Assembly (NCBI RefSeq): GCF_016587355.1
Contig: NZ_BNJF01000006.1
Location: forward strand, 1-64,000
Direction: 5' to 3'
From: Ktedonospora formicarum
GTDB lineage: Bacteria; Chloroflexota; Ktedonobacteria; Ktedonobacterales; Ktedonobacteraceae
Length of the DNA: 64,000 nt
Shown: positions 48,501-57,573 of the stretch, piece by piece
Layout of the letters: each line of letters begins with the position of its first letter
Position numbering within the stretch: position 1 is the first letter of the stretch
The notes under the pieces: generated by a model
Seen by the model: the letters and a program-made list of their open reading frames with translations, nothing else
Databases searched by the model: none
Told to the model about the DNA's origin: nothing
Position numbers and translations under genes: made by a program

Positions 48501-48944
48501 GCTTTTTCCTGTTACAAGCGGCGTGCCGAGCAATTGAACCAGCGGCATATGACGCTGCTGTTTGTTACACCGTTGCGCCTCATCGACCAGGATCACCTGG
48601 TCCAGCAGGCCCGCTTTCGCCCGCTCATTCGCCGTCTGCTCGAACGCTATCAGGCCCTTGAACAACATTACGGCAACGCCGAAATTGCGTTTAGCAAGGA
48701 AGAGCGCGACACCATTGCACGCCTAGCTGACGGCGTTCGCTGTGTCTCTGACAACACATGCTGGCAAGAGTTGCGCAGCTACTCCAATCGCCAGAAACGT
48801 ACGACTCTCACCAGTGGATTGATGGGGGAGGCGACCTTTGAAGGTGACCTGGAACCCTTCCTCGAACTGCTCGCCCTTGACGAACTCATTCACGTTGGGA
48901 AGAATGTCGTCAAAGGCAACGGCTGGTACCAGATCCAGTCTTAG
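48501..48944 (+). pseudogene. cas6: cas6 fragment (C-terminal part of the crRNA-processing endonuclease)
   Basis: The open frame encodes the C-terminal half of a Cas6 RAMP protein: L-L-F-V-T-P-L-R-L, then Y-S-N-R-Q-K, then the G-x-x-G-x-F-x-G-D-L-E-P-F-L-E-L-L segment and V-G-K-N-V-V-K-G-N-G-W-Y-Q-I. The N-terminal ferredoxin half is missing: a TAG at 48498 closes the frame, and no other frame upstream restores it. It lies between arrays 1 and 2. It is probably non-functional, so another Cas6 must process the repeats. Confidence 0.7.
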
Positions 48945-48962
48945 CTCTACAACTGCATATGC

Positions 48963-49012
48963 CACAATAGCCAGGAGAGAAGAGTTGATGCCCTTCTTTC
49001 CTGGCTATTGTG
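48963..49012. terminator. Long hairpin after the cas6 fragment
   Basis: CACAATAGCCAGGA pairs with TCCTGGCTATTGTG, with AAG/CTT extending the inner stem. It follows the cas6 stop by about 20 nt. There is no strong T-run. Confidence 0.55.
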
Positions 49013-49101
49013 CTTGAAGTCAAACCATATTCAATGCATCCTCATGTGGCCCGAAGGTGACTACTATATACTGGATAGTTGTCCAACAGTTTTACAACTA
49101 T

Positions 49102-50109
49102 CTTTGTAGAATCCTGACTCGTGTTAAGACCTCTGCTACAGTTTGTATGGTTTAGCAAGGGATTCCCTGCGCGGCGTGTTCAGGACCCTACCCCGGGTCG
49201 GAGCCCTTGCTACGGTTCTCATTTCGGTGGGCATGCTCGGCTTCCTCTGCCTCTTGCAGTATCCTCAGACGGATCGAAGGGCCTGCTACAATGATGTACT
49301 TACCAGAAGGACCACCACGTGAGTTCTTCCAGTATCCTCAGGCGGATCGAAGGCCCTGCTACATGCCTGTGCTATCGGCCATGCTGTTGATCCCCAGGTA
49401 GCTTCCAGTATTCTCAGGCGGATCGAAGCCCCTGTTACAAAGCGCGGTTAGGCCGAGCAGAAGTCGCGTCCTGCCACTTCCAGGATCCTCAAGCTGATCG
49501 AAGCCCCTGCTACGTCTCGCAGATCGTCGCTGGCCTGGCGACACTCACCTCTTCCAGGAATCCTCAAGCGGATCGAAGGCCCTGCTACTTCACAAGCCCG
49601 ATTGGAGCCAGGGCAAAGGCGCACTTCCAGTATCCTCAGGCGGATCGAAGGCCCTGCTACCTCTCTCCGACGAACACATCATGATCCTTGACGAAGACTT
49701 CCAGGATCCTTAGGCGGATCGAAGGCCCTGCTACATTGTGCAGATGGTTTAATTTTGCTGGCGATGGTGTGTACTTACAGGATCCTCGACCAGATCGAAG
49801 CTACTGCTACCGGTTCGACTACCCTTACACTAACCGCCGCTGTCCATCACTTCCAGGATCCTCAAGCGGATCGAAGGCATTGCTACGTGAGTTGTGGCTC
49901 AAACAGATCACGCGTAATCCAGTCTCTTCCAGGATCCTCAAGCGGATCGAAGGCATTGCTACATGGATGATCTTAAGAACTTCAATGACCCCAGGTATAC
50001 TTCCAGGATCCTCAAGCGGATCGAAGGCATTGCTACGTTGCACCAATATAAGTGCTCCCACGTGAGCGGCGCCTTCCAGGATCCTCAAGCGGATCGAAGG
50101 CATTGCTAC
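49102..50109 (-). CRISPR. CRISPR array 2, about 14 repeats with graded decay
   Basis: Fourteen repeats of 37-38 nt are spaced about 74-76 nt apart. The two leftmost (49102 and 49177) are badly decayed, and the four rightmost (49850, 49926, 50000, 50073) are identical, beginning CTTCCAGGATCC and ending ATTGCTAC. The core is ATCC-TCAAGC-GGAT. The repeat at 49551 has one extra A. The leader lies on the right, so the array is read on the minus strand. Confidence 0.95.
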
Positions 50110-50290
50110 CAGATACTTATTGTGAATAGTGGGTGGAGTGTTTTCTCATTCTGAGTTATTGAGGCTGTTTCCTGGGCGTCTCAGCGCGTCGAATCTCTCG
50201 AATGCTTCTTATTTAGTATACCAGATAGTGCACTGTTTCGAAAATCGTTTTTTGCGCCAAAAGCCGGAAGATTTTCGAAAATATAAAATG
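50110..50290 (-). promoter_or_regulatory. CRISPR leader of array 2
   Basis: It carries the same extended -10 promoter TGGTATACT (50223-50215, minus strand), about 106 nt from the first repeat, and the inverted repeat TTTCGAAAATC / GATTTTCGAAA around GTTTTTTGCGCC. The match with the array 1 leader shows that both are controlled alike. Confidence 0.75.
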
Positions 50291-50455
50291 TGTGTTGGAT
50301 AATTTTATATGTATTTAGGGCGCCCGATGATTCTATCAGGGCGCTTTAGGCCCTATATTCCGTTGGTGGTGTGGCGGTTTTCGAATCAAGCTCCCACAAG
50401 CGCTCAAAAAGGCTTGGGAGGGTCTATTGATTTAGTATTGGGCCGTTGTTAAAAA

Positions 50456-50500
50456 TATAGGGAGGCATTACGACGTCGCAGATGCGCACTCCTCCCTATA
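50456..50500. promoter_or_regulatory. 10-bp perfect inverted repeat between array 2 and the csx3-like gene
   Basis: TATAGGGAGG (50456-50465) and CCTCCCTATA (50491-50500) enclose 25 nt that contain the palindrome GACGTC. It lies about 100 nt past the stop of the minus-strand csx3-like gene. It may be a terminator or a protein-binding site. No gene is seen in 50291-50598. Confidence 0.5.
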
Positions 50501-50598
50501 CTAGGTACTCTTCCTCTTTTGCTTTAAAACACTTTAATGCGCTAATAGCCATTTGTAACCATTTACAGGATTTTGTTGTACTGAATGTTAATATTCAC

Positions 50599-51765
50599 TT
50601 ATACTGTTTTGTAACTGATACGGTCTCCTGGGTGCTGATCTGGGTCTCGGGAATAGGCGATAACGCCACTTTGCAATGGGACATGATAAGGTGCAATCCA
50701 ATACATCCCTGCATCTTTATACAGGCGAACGAGCGCGGTCAATAGCCAGTAAGGCAATCTACCATTAATGATCAGACCCTTATGAAGAGGAAGAGGTGGG
50801 AAAGTGATTGGCCCAGGCTGGAAGTATTCCAGGTGAGTCGAAGGAATGGTGATAGAGAGCACTGTCGCATCATCTCGTTCCTGCGTCGCAATCTGTAACT
50901 CAGGGTGGGGCTCTGTGCCGAATTGGACCTGGGCGGGCTGCATCCAGCCAAAGGGATGCCTCGGATCATACAGGTAAAGCGCTTGTCGGTTTGTATGAGC
51001 GGCGATGGAAGCATAAAGCCAATTCGGTCCTGCGCCATACAAAGCTTGTGGACCTGGCTGCATTCCTGCGAGGAATGGCATCAACATTTCTGGTTGCCAA
51101 ATACTCGTCTTGGGATCAAAGGCGTGAAGCGCATCGTACAGGTTGAGCACCTCGCCTGGTGCCTGTTCGAAGGCTGCGCGTTCCAGATCATGTACTTCAT
51201 ATGATGCAAAGAGGGTCGCGATCCGCTCAACAAGGAAGTCGAAGAGTGGCCCCTTCACGCGAACCTGATTGCCACGTTCCAGATGTGTCAGAACACCTTC
51301 AAGTGTGGGAGTTCTGGTGGTCACTAGCGATTCACCCCATTGGCGCGAGAATATTTTTGCCAGAGGAATAAGACCATTAGCATCTACATAACCTTGCCAG
51401 TCTACGGATGCCTCCGGCTTATCTTCGCGTAACAACAGCACCGCGTGCGTACACCGCTGGAAGAGCGAAATTTGTGAAGCTTTGGGTTGACCTCCCATAT
51501 CAACTAGGAAGGGAAGACAACGATGTTCCAGATCCTGACAGATGCGTCTCACAAACTCATTGGACCAGGGACCACGTAGCCGAATCTCACTCACAACTTC
51601 GGGATCACATTCCTGGGACCAGTTGCCTTCTCCATCGGGGCAAGCACGAATAGCGTGATGCCGTACACCGCGTTCACGCAAAGCCTGTGTCAGACTATAG
51701 AACAAGACTGATTTACCCGCATGGGCTGGTCCTCCAATGAGGACTGCTGGTAATAGATTTGGCAT
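50599..51765 (-). CDS. csx3: P-loop ATPase fused to tandem Csx3-like domains (putative ring nuclease)
   Basis: 388 aa. The N-terminus has a P-loop, G-G-P-A-H-A-G-K-S, of a kinase/AAA-like ATPase. Two Csx3-like segments follow: Y-G-A-G-P-N-W-L-Y-A-S-I-A with L-Y-D-P-R (about residues 245-275), and I-N-G-R-L-P-Y-W-L-L-T-A-L with a late G-V-I-A-Y-S. Csx3 (Crn3) proteins degrade cyclic oligoadenylate and so switch off type III signalling; ATPase-Csx3 fusions are known. The start has GGAGGAAACAG before the ATG. It is divergent from the CARF-HTH gene, with almost no gap. Confidence 0.78.
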   Translation of the reverse strand: MPNLLPAVLIGGPAHAGKSVLFYSLTQALRERGVRHHAIRACPDGEGNWSQECDPEVVSEIRLRGPWSNEFVRRICQDLEHRCLPFLVDMGGQPKASQISLFQRCTHAVLLLREDKPEASVDWQGYVDANGLIPLAKIFSRQWGESLVTTRTPTLEGVLTHLERGNQVRVKGPLFDFLVERIATLFASYEVHDLERAAFEQAPGEVLNLYDALHAFDPKTSIWQPEMLMPFLAGMQPGPQALYGAGPNWLYASIAAHTNRQALYLYDPRHPFGWMQPAQVQFGTEPHPELQIATQERDDATVLSITIPSTHLEYFQPGPITFPPLPLHKGLIINGRLPYWLLTALVRLYKDAGMYWIAPYHVPLQSGVIAYSRDPDQHPGDRISYKTV

Positions 51766-52700
51766 CTGTTTCCTCCATCAGTTCATTTGTATGCTTTGTA
51801 TTAGAATTGCGAGAACGCTCCTTGTTTGCTCATAAGCATATTCTGATTGCGACCCTGGGTGGCCAACCACAGGTCGTAACCTTCACACTCGATCTCCTTC
51901 TTGCCCAGGGTTTCCCAATTGGCGAAGTCATTCTTGTCCACCCTAGACCCGCACAACCCCGCTTGCAGCAGGCTCTCTCTTCTATACAGTCTGAGTTCAT
52001 CAGCGATTACTACCAGGCTGCCGAACGTGTTATTCATCTAAGATCACATGTCCTGCGATGGCACGGCACAGCCATCGATGATATTGATGGTGACGATCAA
52101 GCTGACGGAACGCTCGACACGTTTCATCGCTTAATTGGAGATCTCAAGCGCCGGGAGTATCGCGTTCACCTTTCAGTGAGTAGTGGGCGACGCCTGATGG
52201 CGTTGCTCGCCACCGCTGTCGCTTCGCTCAACTTTGATCGTCATGACCATATCTGGCACCTCTATACTCCTCAGCAGGTCAAGGATGTGGCATCGGATGG
52301 ACGCCAGATGCACTTTCCCGCAGATGCGGGAGTTCGCCTGATTGAGGTCCCTGTTCCCCTGCTTGGTCCTTTCTATCCGCAAACAGACTCGTTTCGGCAT
52401 GCCCAGCAGGAGCGCCGAAGGCAGGTAGAAACGCTGGAACACTCACGTTGTGCTCGCGTTGAGCAGGAGTCAACTCCCGCGCAAAGGCGTGTTCTGCGCG
52501 CCTATAGCAAAGGATTGGCGACACAACAGGTTGCGATACAACTACACCTCTCACCCGCGACCGTCAACTCACATAAAACGGCTTTACTCGTCCTCTGTGC
52601 CAACGCTTGGGAGATAGAGCCGACAGTCTCCCTGGACTACCACTTTTTTTACAGGAAATTTGCCAACTACTTTCGCTATGCTGAGGAAGAGTATAAATGA
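51759..52700 (+). CDS. CARF-domain transcription regulator with LuxR-type HTH
   Basis: Up to 313 aa. The CARF-like domain resembles the NE0113 family (I-L-I-A-T-L-G-G-Q-P-Q-V-V-T-F, then V-S-S-G-R-R-L-M-A), which should bind cyclic oligoadenylate. Residues about 240-295 form a LuxR-type helix-turn-helix (A-T-Q-Q-V-A-I-Q-L-H-L-S-P-A-T-V-N-S-H-K). It is likely to adjust cas or ring-nuclease transcription when the Cmr complex signals. The true start is unclear: the frame opens with TTG at 51759, and TTG at 51807 or 51822 is possible. Confidence 0.78.
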   Translation: MASVSSISSFVCFVLELRERSLFAHKHILIATLGGQPQVVTFTLDLLLAQGFPIGEVILVHPRPAQPRLQQALSSIQSEFISDYYQAAERVIHLRSHVLRWHGTAIDDIDGDDQADGTLDTFHRLIGDLKRREYRVHLSVSSGRRLMALLATAVASLNFDRHDHIWHLYTPQQVKDVASDGRQMHFPADAGVRLIEVPVPLLGPFYPQTDSFRHAQQERRRQVETLEHSRCARVEQESTPAQRRVLRAYSKGLATQQVAIQLHLSPATVNSHKTALLVLCANAWEIEPTVSLDYHFFYRKFANYFRYAEEEYK

Positions 52701-52715
52701 TGACAAGCTACAAAA

Positions 52716-52757
52716 CATCATCAAATTTGCTGAAAAACTTCAGCAAATTTGATGATG
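52716..52757. terminator. Perfect 19-bp hairpin between the CARF-HTH gene and cmr2
   Basis: CATCATCAAATTTGCTGAA and its exact reverse complement enclose only AAAC. It lies 16 nt after the CARF-HTH stop and 85 nt before cmr2. There is no T-run, so it could equally be a regulatory hairpin for the cmr operon. Confidence 0.6.
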
Positions 52758-52841
52758 CGTTTGCTCTTAAAGCCAAGTATGCTGGATTACGTTACATGTG
52801 CCCGCCAGAATTGATATCAAGAAAGAGGTACATATAAACCT

Positions 52842-54899
52842 ATGGCCTATTTGTTTGAAGCCAGTATTGGCCCCGTTCAGGACTTTATCGCCAGCGCGCG
52901 TCGCACACGTGATCTCTATACTGGATCCTGGCTTCTTAGCGAACTCTCAAAGGCTGCCGCACTTGCTATCGTGAGAGCGCCAGGAAATAGCCTCGAAACC
53001 TTGATCTTTCCTGCACCAGCAAGGGAAGATGACCTTATCGCGGGAAGCACATTGAGCGTCGCTAATAAGATTGTTGCCCGAATACAGGGATCGCCACGCG
53101 AAATGGGCTCAATAGTCAAGCTGGCGATTGGTAACCGTCTTAAAGAGATCGCATCAAAAGCGCTTACCTTCCCAGGAGAAGCCTCCCTGCTGTATGAGCT
53201 TGCGCATAGGCAGGTTGATGAACTCGTGGAATATAGTTGGGTTGCTATACCTTTCGAGGACGAAAGCGAATATCCTGTTGTCCGCAAGGATCTGGAGGCA
53301 CTTCTGGCAGCACGTAAGAATACACGTAACTTTACTGCTGTTAGTTTTGACGACAAGAAGCACGGCAGTCAGCCCAAATCCTCGCTTACAGGTCAACTAG
53401 AAAGCGTCATTCCATGGGAGATGTATCCGCAATCAAAGGACGCGCGGGAAGGGCGCCTTCAGAAGACGCTCAAACTCTATACTATCTATGGGGCTGGACC
53501 TGCGGAGCGCCTCTCTGGCGTTGATCTTCTCAAACGCAGAGGCGGGCCTGCGGATGCTTCCCACTATCCCAGCAATTCGCATATTTCCGCCATTCCTTAC
53601 CTCTTACGGTTGGAAAAACTCACTGTGCTAGAAAGAGCAGAGGCTGAGAAGGAATGGACAACGTATCTGAACCTTGTCCGCGACGCAGCGAAATCTGGCA
53701 ATAAGGACCAGAACACAGACATACAGGAAACATCAGAAGTGCTGGAAACTGTGTATGGTTATTACAGGGGACGAGGACAACCTATTGCGGAGCCACCTAT
53801 TCTACGAGAACATGATGGTTCCCTCCTCTTCGAAGAACGCCTTCTCTATTCTATCGACAAAAGTCAGTTCGCGCAGATACAAACGGCTCTTACACGCTTC
53901 TTTCACAAGGTCAATAGTGTCCTGGGCTCCAATGTTTCTCCCTCTCCTTACTATGCGATCCTGGTAGCAGACGGAGATGGTATGGGTGAAGTGATTGATC
54001 ATCAGGCTCATCTTGGTATCGATAAACATCGACAACTATCGCGCGCGCTTGCTCTGTTTTCGGGAGGTGTTCGCGAAACCGTCAGGAAACACCGGGGAGC
54101 GCTCATTTATGCTGGTGGCGATGATGTTATGGCGCTTCTCCCACTCCACAGCATGCTTGCATGTGTGCAAGAACTCGCAGAAAACTATCAAACAGCTATG
54201 CGCCTGTTCAAGAATGAGCAGGGCAAGCAATCAACGCTCTCAGCAGGTGTTGCTATTGTTCACCATCTCGCGCTCTGGCAAGAGGCGCTGGACGTTGCGC
54301 GTGATGCCGAGAGTCGAGCGAAACGAGTGCCGGGCAAGAACGCCATCGCGATCACGCTTCAGAGACGGAGCGGCGAGTCCTATCAGATCGCTGGACCTCG
54401 CGAAATACTGCTTGATAGGAGTGATTCTGAGACATTGCAAGAACTGCCAGAGGTTCTAGAGCAGCTCATTGCTTATCAGTTAGCCGATGACCTCCCTCGT
54501 GGAATCGCCTACGAGCTGCGTGCGCTCCGCGAGCGTCTCAGTTTACGTGTGCATCATGAAGAAATGAGTGATAAGAACATGGCTTCCCAGCAAAAAGATG
54601 AGCTTAAGCCTGATCTTGAGCAGGTTCTACGCACCGATAGTGAGCGCATTCTCAAACGAAAGCTGGTCATGCGTCATGGCAAAGTTAGAGCGCAAGAGCT
54701 TCTTATTCCGCTCTTAGAGGTGGCAGGGTTACGGGATAGTAAACTGAACAAGGTGTCAGATGCTGAACATAGTGAGACACGTCCCGATTTCTATAAGCGC
54801 TCTGAGCAGTTTATCAATGCCCTCATCATCTCCCAGGCTCTAGCGGATGCGCGCGAACTGGCGGAAGGTCCACGGAAAGTTGAGGAGAGAAGCAGATGA
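52842..54899 (+). CDS. cmr2: Type III-B Cas10/Cmr2, cyclic oligoadenylate synthase
   Basis: 685 aa. It begins directly with the Cmr2 palm region (S-I-G-P-V-Q-D-F-I-A-S-A-R-R-T-R-D-L-Y-T) and has V-A-D-G-D-G-M-G and the intact cyclase motif G-G-D-D near residue 425. No N-terminal HD nuclease motif is seen, so it probably lacks DNase activity and acts by making cyclic oligoadenylate when target RNA is bound. It is the first gene of a tightly packed operon and overlaps cmr3 by ATGA. The 15-residue gap from the expected HD region and the length fit HD-less Cas10 proteins. Confidence 0.92.
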   Translation: MAYLFEASIGPVQDFIASARRTRDLYTGSWLLSELSKAAALAIVRAPGNSLETLIFPAPAREDDLIAGSTLSVANKIVARIQGSPREMGSIVKLAIGNRLKEIASKALTFPGEASLLYELAHRQVDELVEYSWVAIPFEDESEYPVVRKDLEALLAARKNTRNFTAVSFDDKKHGSQPKSSLTGQLESVIPWEMYPQSKDAREGRLQKTLKLYTIYGAGPAERLSGVDLLKRRGGPADASHYPSNSHISAIPYLLRLEKLTVLERAEAEKEWTTYLNLVRDAAKSGNKDQNTDIQETSEVLETVYGYYRGRGQPIAEPPILREHDGSLLFEERLLYSIDKSQFAQIQTALTRFFHKVNSVLGSNVSPSPYYAILVADGDGMGEVIDHQAHLGIDKHRQLSRALALFSGGVRETVRKHRGALIYAGGDDVMALLPLHSMLACVQELAENYQTAMRLFKNEQGKQSTLSAGVAIVHHLALWQEALDVARDAESRAKRVPGKNAIAITLQRRSGESYQIAGPREILLDRSDSETLQELPEVLEQLIAYQLADDLPRGIAYELRALRERLSLRVHHEEMSDKNMASQQKDELKPDLEQVLRTDSERILKRKLVMRHGKVRAQELLIPLLEVAGLRDSKLNKVSDAEHSETRPDFYKRSEQFINALIISQALADARELAEGPRKVEERSR

Positions 54900-56107
54900 A
54901 TATATGGTTGATTGAGCCACATGATCCACTTATCTTTCGTGATGGGCGACCATTTGGCCCGACACCTGGTATCATCGCGACATCTTTGCCGTTCCCATTT
55001 CCCGCTACTATAGCGGGCGGTGTGCGCTCTCACGCAGGCAAGGCGACAGATGGCGTATTTACTGTAGAGGATGATAGGCTCAAAAAACTGAAAGAACTCT
55101 CTCTACGCGGCCCACTCCTCGTAGAGTTCTCCGACGAACCAGGGCAGGAGCAACATGTGCGCTGGCTCGTTCCTGCCCCTGCGGATGCCGTGCTCTTTGA
55201 AAATAAGGAGAAGCAGTGCGAACGGGTACGCCTCTCCCCACTCTCGATCCCGACAACTGCCCTGACCGATCTTGAGGATGGGCTCTGGCCTGTTGGCCCT
55301 TTCATCGCGAGATTTGACAAGCCCATGAAAACCCCACCTGGATATTGGTACTGGGAGGAGTTTCTAGTCTGGCTTCGCAATGATGATCTGTCCTCTCGCA
55401 TCGTCGATCCATCCAGACTCGGCCATAGCGGACCCCAGCGTGAACAACGCGTACATGTTGGTATTGACTCGGAGCGGCGGACCGGACGTGATGGCGCTCT
55501 ATTCGGAACCTCTGGTCTGGAGTTTGCCATCAAACACAATGGGCAAATGCGTCGCCTCGGCTTAGCTGTCTCGGTTGACGATACCAAAGGTTTCAACCTC
55601 TTGCCAGGACTTGGACATCTTGGTGGGGAGAAGCGTATCGTCAGTTGGCACCAGAGTACCCAGCCCTGGCCTGAATGCCCCAAAGCGCTGATAGCAAGCA
55701 TTCTTAAACACAAACGCTGCCGGATCATTCTACTGACGCCAACCTTTTTCGCCCAGGGCTATAAGCCAGAAGAGAAGTTTCTCGCAAAGAATTGCAGCGT
55801 ACATATCACACTGCGTTCAATCGCTATCCAGCGACCGCAAATTATCTCCGGCTGGGATATGGCTAATACTTGCTGTAAGCCGACAGTACGATTGGCACCT
55901 GCTGGCACTGTTCTCTTCCTCGAACTGAACAAGGATGATAAAGACGAAGATATTGAAGAATGGATCAAACAGGTCTGGATGCAAAATCTTTGCGAAAACG
56001 AGCAGAACGAAAACAAGCAGATGGAATACGATGGCTTCGGCTTGTCAGTGCTTGGCACCTGGTCAAGCGATAATGGTTCGATAGCAACAGAAAGGAAGGA
56101 ACAGTAG
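54896..56107 (+). CDS. cmr3: Cmr3, type III-B RAMP protein
   Basis: 403 aa. The N-terminus W-L-I-E-P-H-D-P-L-I-F-R-D-G-R-P-F and P-F-P-A-T-I-A-G-G-V-R is characteristic of Cmr3, the Cas5-group protein that caps the crRNA 5' handle beside Cmr2. The start overlaps the cmr2 stop, indicating coupled translation, and cmr1 begins 2 nt after its stop. Confidence 0.92.
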   Translation: MNIWLIEPHDPLIFRDGRPFGPTPGIIATSLPFPFPATIAGGVRSHAGKATDGVFTVEDDRLKKLKELSLRGPLLVEFSDEPGQEQHVRWLVPAPADAVLFENKEKQCERVRLSPLSIPTTALTDLEDGLWPVGPFIARFDKPMKTPPGYWYWEEFLVWLRNDDLSSRIVDPSRLGHSGPQREQRVHVGIDSERRTGRDGALFGTSGLEFAIKHNGQMRRLGLAVSVDDTKGFNLLPGLGHLGGEKRIVSWHQSTQPWPECPKALIASILKHKRCRIILLTPTFFAQGYKPEEKFLAKNCSVHITLRSIAIQRPQIISGWDMANTCCKPTVRLAPAGTVLFLELNKDDKDEDIEEWIKQVWMQNLCENEQNENKQMEYDGFGLSVLGTWSSDNGSIATERKEQ

Positions 56108-56109
56108 TT

Positions 56110-57570
56110 ATGGGACGCAAGCAACCACCTGAACCGCACAAGCTTATCCCGAAGGACACAAGTGACATCATTACCCAGACACGCGAATATGAGCTTATCA
56201 CCCCCCTCTTTGGTGGTGGTGCTGTTCCCGGAGAGGCAGACGAAGACCTACCCATTCGTGGTACTGAGATTCGCGGCCAACTCCGCTTCTGGTGGCGTGC
56301 CTGTCGCGGTGGTCTTACTAAAAAGAATCAAAAAGAAAGAAATATCCGCTCAAACGAACAAATTCTGGCTGACATGCTGGCGCGGGAAAATGCTATCTGG
56401 GGTGCTGCCACCAAGCATAAGGAAGAAATACACAAACAAGAGCAGGGTGAGGTGCAAAGAAGACTGAATACTGTATATCTCTCAATAGAAGTTTTGAATG
56501 AGAATAGGGGAGAACCTATCAATGCCTATATAGTAAGAGAAACAAGAGGAGGCAACGGAAAACGCAAATTTGTACCATATCCAATCAGGGACATCCCTGG
56601 TTATGCGTCATTTCCATTACAGCCAAGCCAAAAAGAGCTTCAAACTGCACTTACTCCACACGATGTCCCTTTGAAAGAGGTAAGAAAAGGTATCATCTTT
56701 ACCCTCACTATTTCTTATCATAAGGACTACAAGGAGGATGTTGAAGCTGCGCTTTGGGCCTGGGAAACCTTTGGTGGGGTGGGAGCACGCACGCGCCGTG
56801 GTTTTGGTGCTTTACGTTGCCTCAGCATCAATGGAGACCCAGAACTTGTCAATCTTGCGCCAAGCCAAAGTGATCAAGTGATCGGTTGGCTCAACGAGAG
56901 GCTGAAGGATCACGTAATCGTTGGAACGTGGCCCAGCCATGTTCCTTATCTCCCCAAAGAATTCGGTGAAGGCACAGATATCGTGATTTTTAAGACTTCT
57001 ACTTCGGGGGAAGAAAACAAGGCATTGTACGAGATATGGAACAGGCTTATTCAAGGTTTAAAGGACTTTCGCCAATCAAAACGTCGTCAAGAAAGCGTTT
57101 GGCCGGAAACACACTTCATAAACTATCTCAAAAACAACCCGACCTCTCCTACAGACTATAAAGGGCTTAAGAAGTTTCCTAAAGCACAGTTTGGCCTTCC
57201 CATCGTCTTTCCACTGCATAACAACAAGCATCCCAACAATATAAAAAGGAAAGATTCACAACTCCATTTGCAACCCAATACACATGAACGTTTTTCCAGC
57301 CCTATCATCTTAAAGCCTATCGCTTGCGAGAGTGGTTGTTACAAAGGCTTTGCTCTACTTCTTAAAGGTTCTCGGCTCGAAAGGGGCTCTTTAATCTTAC
57401 ATCTTATTGAAGAACAAACAAAAGAAAAGAAGGAGATTGGCACTTTTGAGACATACCTCGCTGAACCTGAGCAAGTACTTATAAGCTCAGGCCACTCTTT
57501 CTCTATAGTCACCGACAAAGGCAAAAACACGCTTCGCGCTTTCATGGAATTTATGAGTAAAAGGAGATAA
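56110..57570 (+). CDS. cmr1: Cmr1, type III-B RAMP protein
   Basis: 486 aa. The signature L-I-T-P-L-F-G-G-G followed by I-R-G-T-E-I-R-G-Q-L-R-F-W-W-R is typical of Cmr1. Further on, G-G-V-G-A-R-T-R-R-G-F-G-A-L is the glycine-rich RAMP loop. Cmr1 sits at the 3' end of the complex and helps capture target RNA. The gene is 2 nt from cmr3 and 3 nt from cmr4. Its codon use drifts to AT-richer in the middle. Confidence 0.92.
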   Translation: MGRKQPPEPHKLIPKDTSDIITQTREYELITPLFGGGAVPGEADEDLPIRGTEIRGQLRFWWRACRGGLTKKNQKERNIRSNEQILADMLARENAIWGAATKHKEEIHKQEQGEVQRRLNTVYLSIEVLNENRGEPINAYIVRETRGGNGKRKFVPYPIRDIPGYASFPLQPSQKELQTALTPHDVPLKEVRKGIIFTLTISYHKDYKEDVEAALWAWETFGGVGARTRRGFGALRCLSINGDPELVNLAPSQSDQVIGWLNERLKDHVIVGTWPSHVPYLPKEFGEGTDIVIFKTSTSGEENKALYEIWNRLIQGLKDFRQSKRRQESVWPETHFINYLKNNPTSPTDYKGLKKFPKAQFGLPIVFPLHNNKHPNNIKRKDSQLHLQPNTHERFSSPIILKPIACESGCYKGFALLLKGSRLERGSLILHLIEEQTKEKKEIGTFETYLAEPEQVLISSGHSFSIVTDKGKNTLRAFMEFMSKRR

Positions 57571-57573
57571 ATT

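Noticed and set aside
48429..48668. A 79-codon minus-strand frame
   Set aside because: It overlaps the cas6 fragment, which has recognisable family motifs on the + strand.
55030..55728. A 232-codon minus-strand frame
   Set aside because: It is antisense to cmr3 and has no motif of its own.
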